Shown here: positions 51,392 to 60,618 of the stretch, in pieces
How positions within the stretch are numbered: the first letter of the stretch is position 1
How the letters are laid out: each line of letters begins with the position of its first letter
DNA from: Hyphomicrobiaceae bacterium
GTDB taxonomy: Bacteria; Pseudomonadota; Alphaproteobacteria; Rhizobiales; Hyphomicrobiaceae
NCBI GenBank assembly: GCA_022844225.1
Contig: JALHMC010000001.1
Location: 124,001 to 188,000, forward strand
DNA: 64,000 nt
Reading direction: 5' to 3'
Notes under the pieces: generated by a model
What the model was told of the DNA's origin: nothing
What the model saw: only the letters and a program-made list of their open reading frames with translations
Database searches by the model: none
Position numbers and translations under genes: made by a program

Positions 51392-52315
51392 ATGAGCGAC
51401 ATGTTGGCCTTCGCCCTCGTTCTGACGGCGCCGCCTGGCGCCAACCTTATCGGCAATTTGGAAGTGATGGCGGTCCGAGGCGCTCTTGCCGGGGAGACCG
51501 TCCTGGACGAAGCTTGGCTCGGCGCGGGAGAGGCCTGGGAGACCTTACTGGCGCGTCCAGATGACAGTCCCCACACCACCCTGATGGAGCGAGTTGCCAA
51601 GGCCCTGGCCGGTCGTCCTATCGATGCCAACCTCGTCCATGCCGACCTTGCCACGCGCCGGAAGAAACTGCTGATCGCGGACATGGATTCGACGATTATC
51701 GCCCAAGAGTGCATCGACGAGATGGGTGATATCCTGGGCATCAAGCCGCGCATCGCTGCCATCACCGAGCGGGCAATGCGAGGCGAGCTCGATTTCGAGG
51801 GCGCACTGCGCGAGCGGATGGCCTTGTTGGCCGGGCTGGCCGAAGCAGATCTGCAAGGCATATTCGATACGCGCATCACCCTCACCCCAGGCGCGCGGGA
51901 GTTGGTCACGACGATGCGCGCCAATGGTGCCTTCACGGCGCTTGTGTCCGGCGGCTTTACGTTCTTCACGAGCCGGGTCGCGCAAGCCATAGGCTTTGAC
52001 GTCAATCGTGCCAACCTGCTCGAAACAGCGGATGGGCGCCTGACTGGACGGGTCATCGAACCGATCCTGGGACGCGAGGCCAAACTTGCCGCCCTGCAAT
52101 CATACGCGAGTGCCAACGGCGTCGATGCGCCACTCACGCTGGCCGTCGGGGACGGCGCTAATGATCTCGCGATGATCCGTGCCGCCGGCCTCGGCGTTGC
52201 GTTCCGTGCCAAGCCTCTGGTCGCAGCCGAGGCTCACGCCAGCATCGCGCACGGGGACCTGACCGCGTTGCTCTATTTGCAGGGTTATCGCAAGGAGCAG
52301 TTCATCGGCTCCTAG
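51392..52315 (+). CDS. serB: Phosphoserine phosphatase SerB
   Basis: A HAD-superfamily phosphatase of 307 residues for the last step of serine synthesis. It has an N-terminal ACT-like regulatory part (about 1-85), the nucleophile motif LIADMDSTIIAQE, the cap region, SGGFTFFTSRVA and the Mg-binding GDGANDLAMI. The ATG 51392 context is acceptable. It ends 6 bases before a convergent gene. Function is firm from motifs and length. Confidence 0.95.
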   Translation: MSDMLAFALVLTAPPGANLIGNLEVMAVRGALAGETVLDEAWLGAGEAWETLLARPDDSPHTTLMERVAKALAGRPIDANLVHADLATRRKKLLIADMDSTIIAQECIDEMGDILGIKPRIAAITERAMRGELDFEGALRERMALLAGLAEADLQGIFDTRITLTPGARELVTTMRANGAFTALVSGGFTFFTSRVAQAIGFDVNRANLLETADGRLTGRVIEPILGREAKLAALQSYASANGVDAPLTLAVGDGANDLAMIRAAGLGVAFRAKPLVAAEAHASIAHGDLTALLYLQGYRKEQFIGS

Positions 52316-52321
52316 AGCGTG

Positions 52322-52975
52322 CTACGCCCGCCCTTGGAGGAGGCTTCGCACTCGTTCGAGCGCGGCAATGGCAACAGGCTTCAATCGTACCCAAGCGGCT
52401 TTCGTGGCGGTCTTGACGCGATGCTTCATCGCGACGCCGGCCTGCCATACCTTCGTCTGACGCGCATGCGCGACGATGGCGGCCTTCCAGGGCATGAACC
52501 AGTTGTAGAGACTTGCAAACCAACCGAGCTGCATGAGCGCCGGTTGAGTCAGCTGGAAAATGCGGGCGTAGAGCGCCGTTCCAGCCACTTTTGCGAAGGC
52601 GAAGAGAAACATCGCGCCGACGGCATGCCCCCCCGCGATGAGCCAAAGCGCCATCAACTTGAGCGGCAGAAAAAGCACTGATGGCACGAGGAATACGGCC
52701 AGCGCCGGCCAGGGCGACAAGCTGCGCACCTCCATTTCGAGCCGTGCCACCGCGTTGAACTCAGCGAGCCGCGCCAACGCCGCGGATAGCGGGCGCCATC
52801 CCCACTCTTCGAAGATAATGATGGCGGCCAGCACGATATCGAGCAACTGCCATGCAATGGCCCTAGCCAGTCGCACGCTGCGGATCGCGATGCGCGCGAT
52901 CGCACCCCGCTGAATCGAGGGCGAGCCCAGCCCGCGGCGTTGCGGTAGGGGGGACTTTTCTTCGGTGTCGGACAT
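52322..52975 (-). CDS. Membrane protein of unknown function
   Basis: A 217-residue protein with a basic, disordered N-terminus and two to three hydrophobic segments (around 35-58, 88-115 and 118-140). A charged, alanine-rich C-terminal region follows that may be cytoplasmic. I do not recognise the family. It is convergent with serB and 207 bases from the next gene on the same strand. Confidence 0.7.
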   Translation of the reverse strand: MSDTEEKSPLPQRRGLGSPSIQRGAIARIAIRSVRLARAIAWQLLDIVLAAIIIFEEWGWRPLSAALARLAEFNAVARLEMEVRSLSPWPALAVFLVPSVLFLPLKLMALWLIAGGHAVGAMFLFAFAKVAGTALYARIFQLTQPALMQLGWFASLYNWFMPWKAAIVAHARQTKVWQAGVAMKHRVKTATKAAWVRLKPVAIAALERVRSLLQGRA

Positions 52976-53182
52976 TGGCTATACGGCTCCAATACCGTCC
53001 GAAGTTCGGCGGTCACATGAGGTTATACCAGCAATCTTCCCCGGAAATCGCTGCGCGCGAAAAGGGATTTCTCAAGGCGTGGTGTCATTTGATCGGCGAC
53101 CGCGATGACTGCCTCCAGCGGCTGACGTTCCGCCCGAGCGGACCGCCCCTTCCATGAGCGCGGCCACGGCAGCCGGCGCGTC

Positions 53183-53569
53183 TTAGGGCTTGGTGGCCAG
53201 ATCGGCCAGCCAGCCTCGCTGAAACGTCCGGCTGAGCAGAAGCACGAATGCAATCTCGTAAAAGGCAAGCATCAGTGCAGCACGCGATGGCACCGCCAGC
53301 CCGAGCCAAACCAGCATAACAATCGGTAGGATCGGCCCCAGCACCACGAACAGGTTACTTGACATCGCGATCCCCGGAGCAACCGCCGACGCGACATGAG
53401 CAAGCGCGACGTAGATAAGTGCTATTCCGACGACGCTAACGATCCACGCCGGCTGCGGCGTCGTCTCGTGGAGCCACTCGAACGGTAGCGCTGGCCAGGC
53501 GATCAGCAGTAAGCCCAGCGCCAGGTTGGCCACTATCCGGACCCTCGCCACCCATTTGAACGTCGACAT
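53183..53569 (-). CDS. Small four-helix membrane protein
   Basis: A 128-residue hydrophobic protein with four predicted helices (about 10-28, 40-62, 70-92 and 97-116). ATG 53569 starts directly before the first helix; the upstream extension of the frame overlaps the caspase gene and is not conserved-looking. The pattern resembles DoxX-like or other small membrane proteins but is not specific. It lies 25 bases after the caspase-fold gene on the same strand, so the two may be cotranscribed. Confidence 0.65.
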   Translation of the reverse strand: MSTFKWVARVRIVANLALGLLLIAWPALPFEWLHETTPQPAWIVSVVGIALIYVALAHVASAVAPGIAMSSNLFVVLGPILPIVMLVWLGLAVPSRAALMLAFYEIAFVLLLSRTFQRGWLADLATKP

Positions 53570-53594
53570 GAGCGAACCCCTTACGGCCGGATTG

Positions 53595-55268
53595 TCATCG
53601 AGGCACGATTTCGGTTGTGAAGCTGCGCCCCGCGTCACCTGAGATCCGAACGGCGAACGATGGCGACGCAGGCCAAGTGAACTGACATACATCGCCGACT
53701 TTGCATGTGAACTCACGCCCGTCGACTGAGAACGCGACGACGGATTGAGTAACCTGCTCGACACGGGTCGCGTACTGCCCGATGCCGTTGCACAGCTTCG
53801 TCCCTACTGCGACAGGAACCGGATTCGACCAACCAAGCCCCAGCGTCTCGCATGGACGCTCGCCGGTGCGCCACTCGCTGGCGGAGACGGTTCGTGTCAC
53901 CTCGCTCAGCAACTCGCACTCGCCGTTGCGCGACAGGTTGTAGGCCAAACAGCGGGCCTCGCTGCGACATCGGCTTTCGCAGTTGGCCGTCGACGGCGAA
54001 GCCGCAAGCTCCACTCCGACGCTCCGCTGGCCAAGTCTGACGTTGAAGGCCCGACCAATCGTCGGTGGCGGTGAAGCCGCAGCAGGAGGCGGTTCGGCCA
54101 GGGATGCGATCTCCTCCTTGAGACGCTTCGCCGTGAGCGATGCGGTTGTCATGTCGCGCTGAATGGCCATCGATACCTGCAGGAGGCGCTGGCGCTCGGC
54201 GGGATCACGCGCTTGCCCTTCGATCCGCCTTGCCTCCAGCAACTTGCGCTGCAGCTCCTTCGCTTTGTCCTCGGCAACTGCCAGACGTGCTCGCGCTTCT
54301 GCCATCCGTGCTATGCGCTCACCGTCCGTTGCATTGCTCGCTGCCGCGACAGACGTACGGCGTCGCTGGTCCGCCTCCTCCAGCGCCTCGAGGCGTGCCT
54401 TGAGGGTTTCGACATCGTCCCGTTTGCCGGACGGCGCGGCGGTTTGCGACCCGACCGCTACGTCGCCCGGGACGAAGTAGAAATCCCCCGTCAGCGCCGA
54501 GTGATCCCATGGCACCTGCTTGCCACCGGTCGACTTGATCACTGATTTGCGCACCTCGATCATAGTCGCATTCAAGTTCCGGCCGGGTGCGTCCATGTTG
54601 GCAAGGAGCGCCGCCGTGAACGGCGAATTGCGTCCCTTGCCGTCGAGCGCGACGTTGCCCGGTTGCGTTGCGTAGGCGATGAATGTGCCGACACCCGTCG
54701 AAGCTGGCGCGAGCCCCTTGCCGATTGCAGTCGAGCGCGCGCCCATCGAGCGGGCCAAACTGCGCGTCAGCGGATTGTCACGGCAGGCGTCGAGCATGAC
54801 GATCGTGGTCTTGCCGTCCCGGTCGATTTCCATCTGGCGCAGTACGAAATCGAGTTTCACGGCCTCGAACTCGAGGTCGCGCTGGCTGGCGAGTTGCGCA
54901 TCGACGGGGACGAGATAGTTCTCGTTGCCGACCTGAAGTCCATGGCCCGCATAGAAGAAGAGGGCCACATCCGCGGAGCCGACCTTCTCGGCGAAGGCGC
55001 GCAGGGCTCCATCCATCTGCCTCTTGTCGGCGTCGGTAGCTACGATCACCTCGAAACCCGTCTGCTGCAACGCAGCCGCGAGATCGCGCGCATCGTTGAT
55101 CGGGTTATCGAGCACGCTCGTGTGCCGATAGGCGCTGTTGCCGACAACGAGCGCGAGACGCGTCTCACGGGCCTCGACCCCATGGCACACGGCGTCCCAC
55201 AGCCATCCGGTCGCGATCATTGCCAAGGCCGTCAGCGCGCGCGTCAGCCAATCCACCACGATCCTCAC
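53595..55268 (-). CDS. Exported caspase-fold peptidase (C14) with C-terminal accessory domains
   Basis: A 557-residue protein. A signal peptide or anchor (about 1-32) is followed by a caspase/metacaspase domain with the catalytic dyad His109 (FFYAGHGLQ) and Cys162 (VMLDACRDN). A region at about 290-385 is rich in Ala/Arg/Glu and probably coiled coil. A proline-rich linker and a cysteine-rich PAN/apple-like stretch (CESRCRSEARCLAYN) follow, and then a terminal beta domain. Both catalytic residues are present, so activity is likely. Such bacterial proteins are known as metacaspases or orthocaspases, but targets are seldom known. No toxin-antitoxin or defence partner is adjacent. Confidence 0.85.
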   Translation of the reverse strand: MRIVVDWLTRALTALAMIATGWLWDAVCHGVEARETRLALVVGNSAYRHTSVLDNPINDARDLAAALQQTGFEVIVATDADKRQMDGALRAFAEKVGSADVALFFYAGHGLQVGNENYLVPVDAQLASQRDLEFEAVKLDFVLRQMEIDRDGKTTIVMLDACRDNPLTRSLARSMGARSTAIGKGLAPASTGVGTFIAYATQPGNVALDGKGRNSPFTAALLANMDAPGRNLNATMIEVRKSVIKSTGGKQVPWDHSALTGDFYFVPGDVAVGSQTAAPSGKRDDVETLKARLEALEEADQRRRTSVAAASNATDGERIARMAEARARLAVAEDKAKELQRKLLEARRIEGQARDPAERQRLLQVSMAIQRDMTTASLTAKRLKEEIASLAEPPPAAASPPPTIGRAFNVRLGQRSVGVELAASPSTANCESRCRSEARCLAYNLSRNGECELLSEVTRTVSASEWRTGERPCETLGLGWSNPVPVAVGTKLCNGIGQYATRVEQVTQSVVAFSVDGREFTCKVGDVCQFTWPASPSFAVRISGDAGRSFTTEIVPR

Positions 55269-55370
55269 CCCTGCCCTTCCACCGTTCCAGGACTAGGCCA
55301 CGCTGAAGACTGATAGTCTGCTAGAGCAAGACTATGGCATTCATCGGCGTGCCCATATCGGGTTGATCGG

Positions 55371-55670
55371 TCATGCCAGACCATGCTCGGAGATCAACTC
55401 GTAGGCGAGGACACGCCGCGAAACGAGCCACGGTGCTATCGTCAGCAGCAGGGCCTGGTGCTCGGCAGTCTCGGTATGAGCTCTCCAGGCCGCCTCGTCG
55501 GCATAGAGCCTGTAGACAAGAAATCCGGTCGGCTCCAAAGGATCCGCCGCCACATCGAGCTGGATGCACTGCCGGCCCTCAACGGCCTGACGAGCGAGCA
55601 TCAGTAGGGCTGCTCGCGCCGTGGCGACATGCGCCGGCGCTGCTTCCAGAAACTCGACCACGACGTGCAT
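55371..55670 (-). CDS. Antibiotic biosynthesis monooxygenase (ABM) domain protein
   Basis: A 99-residue protein of the ABM/YgiN-like dimeric alpha-beta barrel type. It begins MHVVVEFLEAAPAHV, with GFLVYRLYADEAAWRAHTET typical of the second half. Such proteins include small quinone or heme monooxygenases and many of unknown role. The gene is divergent from the EthD-like gene, with starts 145 bases apart. Confidence 0.78.
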   Translation of the reverse strand: MHVVVEFLEAAPAHVATARAALLMLARQAVEGRQCIQLDVAADPLEPTGFLVYRLYADEAAWRAHTETAEHQALLLTIAPWLVSRRVLAYELISEHGLA

Positions 55671-55815
55671 TTGCGAGCCTCACTTCGGATCCTTGCCGCA
55701 CACTCTGAGTGGCGCACGGTTACATCAGCTTGCCGAGCAACCGTGGCCTAACCTAGTTTGGCCCGTCCATGCCGTCACGGGCTGTCTGCCATCCAATCAG
55801 CATCTGGAAAGCGTC

Positions 55816-56148
55816 ATGATCAAGAGCCTATCGATTCTCACCCGCAAGCCCGAGTTGACCGTGGAAGCCTTCCGCAAGGTCTGGCTGGAGGAGCATGCAC
55901 CGATGGTGCATTCTGTGCCGGAGGTACGCCGCTACGTTCTTTCGTTTCCGCTCGCAGAGCCAACTCGCCCCGATGTGCCGACACCCGAGGTCCGGTGCGA
56001 TGCCATCGCAGAACTCTGGTACGACGACATGGCATCGTTGCAGAAGGCCGCCGCCAGCGCTGCCATGAAACGCGTGACCGATAACGGCGCCAAATACCTT
56101 GGTTCGATCAAGACCTTCGTGATGGAGGAAATCGGCATCATCCGCTGA
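55816..56148 (+). CDS. EthD family protein
   Basis: A 110-residue EthD-type dimeric alpha-beta barrel. It has ILTRKPELTVEAFRKVWLEE and HAPMVHSVPEVRRYVLS, the pattern of ethyl tert-butyl ether degradation-like EthD proteins, which are helper or isomerase-like proteins of uncertain function. ATG 55816 is chosen because it starts the domain. It is convergent with the SLC13-type transporter gene (17-base gap). Confidence 0.8.
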   Translation: MIKSLSILTRKPELTVEAFRKVWLEEHAPMVHSVPEVRRYVLSFPLAEPTRPDVPTPEVRCDAIAELWYDDMASLQKAAASAAMKRVTDNGAKYLGSIKTFVMEEIGIIR

Positions 56149-56165
56149 CGCCGGCTCGGACGACA

Positions 56166-57944
56166 TCACGGTTGCATGGGCCAAACCAGCAGGATCATCG
56201 GTAGCCCGACGGCGATCACGATGACGGTCAGCGGCAAGCCGAGGCGTGCGTAGTCACCGAAGCGGTATCCACCCGGTCCGTAGACCAGAGTGTTCGACTG
56301 GTGGCCGAACGGAGTGAGGAAGTCGCAACTGGCTCCGATCGCGACGGCCATCAGGAAGGGGTCGACGTTGAGACCGGACTTCTTCGCATAGCCGGCAGCT
56401 ATGGGCCCCATCAAGAGCACCGTGGCGGCGTTGTTGAGAACGGGGGTGACGGCTAACGTCGCGACGAGAAAGAGCGCAAGCGCCAGGGCCGGGGGCCAGC
56501 CCTGCGATAGGCTGACCATGCTCGAGGCGATCAGCTCGGTGCCGCCGGTTTTCTCGAGCGCCGCCGTCACGGGAATAAGCGCCGCCAGCAGAATGACCAC
56601 AGGCCAATCGACCGCAGCATACATGTCGTTGAGCGGCATCACCCGCAATACCCCGAGCAGAACGACAGCTGATAGGAAGGCAATCGCCACAGGCAACACT
56701 CCAGCCGTGGTGAGAGCCACTGCTCCGAGCATGATGAGTACCGGAAGGGAAGCTCTCACCGGCCGCCCCAGGGCGATCTTGCGCTCGGCGAGCGGCAGAC
56801 AGCCGAGTTCCTCTTGCGTCACGCTCATGGTGTCGAGTTGACCCTGAAGAACGAGCACGTCTCCCGCCTCGAACCGCACGTACTTCAGACGACTGGTGAT
56901 GCGTTTGCCCCGACGACTCACAGCGAGAAGATTGACGCCGTAGGCCCTGAGACCGATGTCGAAGGCTGAACGGCCGATCAGAGGCGAACTCCCCATCACC
57001 ACCACTTCCGCGATACCGTAGCCTTCTGAGGTGAGGATCCCCGCGTCCGTCTTCTCAGAGCCAACCAACTCGAGTTTGTGCTGGTCCACGACGCGCTTCA
57101 ACGCCGCCGAACCCGCCTCGATCACGAGCACATCGCCCCGCTGCAGCTTCAACGTACTCCACGGAACAACGCGACGAACATCGCCCCGGATGACGGCGAG
57201 AAGCGAGACCTCGTGCTCGTTTTCGACTTCACCAACGGACTTGCCGATGAGGGTTGACCCCTCGATGATCTTCGCCTCACTGACGTAGTCCTCGATCTTG
57301 AAGCGAGCACTCGGCAGTGGAGCGCCACGGCGATCGGCGGGCAGCAATCGCCATGCGAAGGCGAGATAGGCGACACCGACGCACGCGATCGCCAACCCCA
57401 CCGGAGCGAAGTCGAACATTGCGAACGGCTCGCCGCCGTACTCGCGACGGACTGCGGAAATCAGCAAATTCGGTGGGGTGCCGATGAGCGTGATGAGCCC
57501 GCCCAGCAGCGAGCCGAACGCGATCGGCATCAGGACGATCGCGGGTGGCCGTCCCGTCCTCTCGGCAGCGACGATCGCGGCAGGCATGACGACAGCAAGC
57601 GCGCCAACATTGTTCATAAACGCTGACAGGACAGCTGTGAGTCCCGTCAGCGTCGCCACCATGATGCCGGCTGAGGTCATCATCGGCTCGGCTGCGTCAA
57701 TAACCCGGTCGAGCACTCCCGACTCGCGGATTGCGGCACTGAGGATCAGCACCAGAACGACCGTCACGACCGCCGGATCTGAAAACCCCGAGAACGCGTC
57801 GCGCGCCTCGACGACCCCGAGCAGCACCGACACCGTAAGTGCTGCGCCGGCCACAAGATCGTACCGCCATTTCCCCCAGACAAAAAGGACGAGCGTCACC
57901 AATAGGATTAGCCCAAGCAGCCCGATGGGAGAAATGCCCAACAC
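56166..57944 (-). CDS. SLC13/DASS-type anion transporter with two RCK_C domains
   Basis: A 592-residue membrane transporter. About six N-terminal helices, two cytoplasmic RCK_C/TrkA_C domains (about 195-370: SLLAVIRGDVRRVVPW and GVNLLAVSRRGKRIT), then a second helical half. Signature stretches are LIGTPPNLLISAV and VTPVLNNAATVLLMGPIAAG. Families like this carry sulfate, dicarboxylates or arsenite. The start is set to GTG 57944 because GGAGG lies 8 bases upstream and the frame 5' of it has no hydrophobic segment. RCK_C domains suggest ligand-regulated transport. Confidence 0.85.
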   Translation of the reverse strand: MLGISPIGLLGLILLVTLVLFVWGKWRYDLVAGAALTVSVLLGVVEARDAFSGFSDPAVVTVVLVLILSAAIRESGVLDRVIDAAEPMMTSAGIMVATLTGLTAVLSAFMNNVGALAVVMPAAIVAAERTGRPPAIVLMPIAFGSLLGGLITLIGTPPNLLISAVRREYGGEPFAMFDFAPVGLAIACVGVAYLAFAWRLLPADRRGAPLPSARFKIEDYVSEAKIIEGSTLIGKSVGEVENEHEVSLLAVIRGDVRRVVPWSTLKLQRGDVLVIEAGSAALKRVVDQHKLELVGSEKTDAGILTSEGYGIAEVVVMGSSPLIGRSAFDIGLRAYGVNLLAVSRRGKRITSRLKYVRFEAGDVLVLQGQLDTMSVTQEELGCLPLAERKIALGRPVRASLPVLIMLGAVALTTAGVLPVAIAFLSAVVLLGVLRVMPLNDMYAAVDWPVVILLAALIPVTAALEKTGGTELIASSMVSLSQGWPPALALALFLVATLAVTPVLNNAATVLLMGPIAAGYAKKSGLNVDPFLMAVAIGASCDFLTPFGHQSNTLVYGPGGYRFGDYARLGLPLTVIVIAVGLPMILLVWPMQP

Positions 57945-58116
57945 GTACAGGTCCTCCAACGACGTAGAGGGTCGTCCCGTCCTGGGACAGTCCAAGCGCC
58001 AGAACGCTCAGTGGACGCAGTGGGTTCCCTGCCAGTTGGACACCACATGCTCCGCCGGCTAGTTTCATAATGCCCAGGCCCGGGCCACAAACATCCGAAC
58101 GAGACCGGAGGACCCA

Positions 58117-59241
58117 TTGAAGACGCGCGCAGCCGTCCTCTACGAGATGCAGAAACCTCGACCCTATGCGACCTCCAGGCCTTTGGTCATAGAAGAGCTG
58201 GATCTGGCCCCTCCTGCCGAGGGTGAGATCATGGTCCGCATCCGCGCGGCAGGCCTCTGCCACTCGGATCTTTCAACCATCAACGGTGATCGCCCTCGGC
58301 AGATGCCGATGGCGCTCGGCCACGAGGCTGCCGGCGAGGTCGTGGAAATCGGCAGTGGCGTCAAGGACATCGTCATCGGCGACCACGTGATTCTCGTCTT
58401 CGTGCCAAGCTGTGGCCGTTGCCTGCCTTGCGCGGAAGGACGGCCCGCGCTTTGCGAGCCGGGTGCGAAGGCGAACGGCGCGGGCACTCTGCTGACTGGT
58501 GGTATGCGTCTGTCGAATGCTGGCAAGACGATCCATCATCATATCGGCGTATCCGCCTTTGCCGACTATGCCGTCGTCGCGCGCGAGAGTGCTATCAAGA
58601 TCGACCGCTCGCTTGCCTTCGAGGAAGCCGCGTTGTTCGGTTGTGCGGTGATCACGGGTGCCGGGGCCGTGATCAATACGGCGAAGATGCCGGCGGGCTC
58701 CAGCGCGGCGATCGTCGGCCTCGGTGGCGTGGGCCTCATGTCCATGCTGGCCGCCCGCCTCTCGGGCGCCAGAACCATCGTCGCCATCGACATGCTCGAC
58801 GACAAGCTCGCCCTCGCAAGGCAGCTCGGCGCGACACATACCGTGAATGCCCGCGATCCCCAGTGCACGGAGCAGGTGCGTGACCTGACCGGCGGAGGGG
58901 TCGACTATGCCTTCGAGATGGCGTCGTCGGTCAAGGCGCTCGAGCTTGCCTACAAGATCACGCGGCGGGGCGGCACGACCGTCACCGGAAGCCTGCCGCA
59001 TCCCACCCACACGATGGCGCTACCGGCGACCAATCTCGTCGCGGAGGAGCGGACGCTCAAGGGCAGCTACGTCGGGAGTTGCGTGCCCCAACGGGATATT
59101 CCCCGGTTCATCTCGCTTTACCAGCAGGGCCTCCTGCCGGTGGACCGCCTAATGAGCGAACGCATCTTACTCGATCAGATCAACGAAGGCTTCGACCGTC
59201 TCTCGGATGGCGGCACCGTGCGGCAAATCGTGGTGCCCTGA
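58117..59241 (+). CDS. Zinc-dependent alcohol dehydrogenase (MDR superfamily)
   Basis: A 374-residue medium-chain dehydrogenase. It has catalytic zinc ligands in GLCHSDLS and LGHEAAGEVVEIG, and four structural-zinc cysteines in PSCGRCLPCAEGRPALC. The NAD-binding segment is AIVGLGGVGLMSMLAA. TTG 58117 is the apparent start, with GGAGG 6 bases before it. The size and class resemble the class III/formaldehyde dehydrogenase-like group, but the substrate is not known. It is convergent with yqeY. Confidence 0.9.
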   Translation: MKTRAAVLYEMQKPRPYATSRPLVIEELDLAPPAEGEIMVRIRAAGLCHSDLSTINGDRPRQMPMALGHEAAGEVVEIGSGVKDIVIGDHVILVFVPSCGRCLPCAEGRPALCEPGAKANGAGTLLTGGMRLSNAGKTIHHHIGVSAFADYAVVARESAIKIDRSLAFEEAALFGCAVITGAGAVINTAKMPAGSSAAIVGLGGVGLMSMLAARLSGARTIVAIDMLDDKLALARQLGATHTVNARDPQCTEQVRDLTGGGVDYAFEMASSVKALELAYKITRRGGTTVTGSLPHPTHTMALPATNLVAEERTLKGSYVGSCVPQRDIPRFISLYQQGLLPVDRLMSERILLDQINEGFDRLSDGGTVRQIVVP

Positions 59242-59254
59242 AGACCCCGGCCGA

Positions 59255-59704
59255 TCACTGGGCGAGCATCTCCTTCACGAGAGCGCTCGCCTTGCCCATG
59301 TCGACCTCGCCTGCGTGGCGCGTCTTAAGCGCCCCCATGACTTTGCCCATGTCCTTCGGACCTGCTGCTCCCGTTTCCGAGATCAGTTTCCCGATCAGGC
59401 CGCGCGTGGTGGCCTCGTCCAGCATCTTGGGCAGATACTCCTCGATCACGGTGATTTCCGCGGCTTCCTTGGCGGCTAGCTCCGGTCGCCCACCGGCGTT
59501 GTATTGATCGATCGAATCCCGGCGCTGCTTCACCATTCGCGTCAGCACGGCGATGATACCCGCATCATCGATCTCACCTTTTGTGCCCGGTTCCATATCC
59601 GCGCTCTTCATGGCCGCGATCATGAGACGGATGACGCCGAGGCGATCCTTCTCGCCGGCCCGGAGCGCGCTCTTCATGTCCTCAGTCAGGCGTTGGCGCA
59701 GCAT
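59255..59704 (-). CDS. GatB/YqeY domain-containing protein
   Basis: A 149-residue YqeY-family helical protein related to the tail of amidotransferase GatB. It shows KSALRAGEKDRLGVIRLMIA, RRDSIDQYNAGGRPELAAKE and the C-terminal GKVMGALK pattern. It is thought to bind tRNA or help aminoacyl-tRNA metabolism, but this is not proven. ATG 59704 has a strong AAGGAGG site 7 bases upstream. It ends 13 bases from the convergent dehydrogenase gene. Confidence 0.93.
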   Translation of the reverse strand: MLRQRLTEDMKSALRAGEKDRLGVIRLMIAAMKSADMEPGTKGEIDDAGIIAVLTRMVKQRRDSIDQYNAGGRPELAAKEAAEITVIEEYLPKMLDEATTRGLIGKLISETGAAGPKDMGKVMGALKTRHAGEVDMGKASALVKEMLAQ

Positions 59705-59951
59705 CGTCACACCTCCTTCGCATGCGGAAAACTGACTTGGCACGCTCCTGCCTCGGCAGCAACCGGAACAAGACCGATGCGTGCCACCGGCCAGAACGGG
59801 ACGCGTCCTCGCCCGGACGTATGGCTATCGGGCGGCGCTCTCTCGGACACGGCTCTGCAGAACGTATCGCGTGTTGCTGGACTGCGATACCGACCATCTC
59901 CTTGACGGCGTCTCCTCGACCGAGCAGCAACCGCATACAGTCGATGCCCCG

Positions 59952-60608
59952 TTAACCCAGCGCTTTTCGGTGCATCCGCTCCGACCAGCCGAGCGTGAGG
60001 TTCTGGAAGAGCCAGCGGCTGTGGTCACGCAAGCGGAGGTAAGCCGCCTTCATGTCGAGTACGAGCGTGATCCTCCGACTCCGGCTGCGCAGTTCACCTA
60101 CCTCGTGCGTGGCGATTGGCTTGAAGCCAATGACGCGGGTGTGGAAGCCGTAGGGGCTGTGCGGATCGTCCTCGAAAACGTCGGTCACCAGATGCGTATA
60201 GCCTCGGGCAATGATCTCGGAGAAGGCAGCGCGCATCAGGCTGGTGGCCACCGTGAAGCGCCCGCGCCGCCGCGCGACGACGGCAAACCGACCGACCTCG
60301 GCAATGCGCGATCCCGCGAGCAGTTCGTCGACCTTGAAGCTGGGATCGATCAGCTTAAGCCCGTACTTGGCGTACTGCTCGATCGGCGGATCGAACAGGA
60401 TCCGCAGCACGCCGACCGGTTCCCCACCCATGGTCGTGACGAACCAAGCAATCGACTGACGCTTCAGATCCGTGCTTGGGATCTGGCTCTCCGGATCCAC
60501 GATCCAGCCTTTTTCTCCGGCGTAGGTTTGTCGAAGGACGTCGATGACCTGCAGGCGCTCGGTCTCGCTGCTCACTCGGCGCGTGATCGCGTGCTCATGG
60601 CGTCCCAT
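59952..60608 (-). CDS. FeeM-like N-acyltransferase (GNAT / autoinducer synthase fold)
   Basis: A 218-residue protein of the GNAT-type fold seen in N-acyl amino acid synthase FeeM and acyl-homoserine-lactone synthases. It shows VIDVLRQTYAGEKGW, PVGVLRILFD, AEVGRFAVVARRRGRFTVA and SPYGFHTRVIGFKP. FeeM-type enzymes move an acyl chain from acyl carrier protein to an amino acid. ATG 60608 is used; the upstream extension lies inside the previous gene. It follows the PlsC gene by 10 bases, so the two are probably one unit making an N-acylated, O-acylated lipid. No LuxR-type regulator is adjacent. Confidence 0.72.
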   Translation of the reverse strand: MGRHEHAITRRVSSETERLQVIDVLRQTYAGEKGWIVDPESQIPSTDLKRQSIAWFVTTMGGEPVGVLRILFDPPIEQYAKYGLKLIDPSFKVDELLAGSRIAEVGRFAVVARRRGRFTVATSLMRAAFSEIIARGYTHLVTDVFEDDPHSPYGFHTRVIGFKPIATHEVGELRSRSRRITLVLDMKAAYLRLRDHSRWLFQNLTLGWSERMHRKALG

Positions 60609-60618
60609 GACAAGGCTC

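Noticed and set aside
53595-55268. Caspase-fold gene as part of a gasdermin-type defence system
   Set aside because: No gasdermin-like gene is adjacent, and the protein carries an export signal, unlike cytoplasmic defence caspases.
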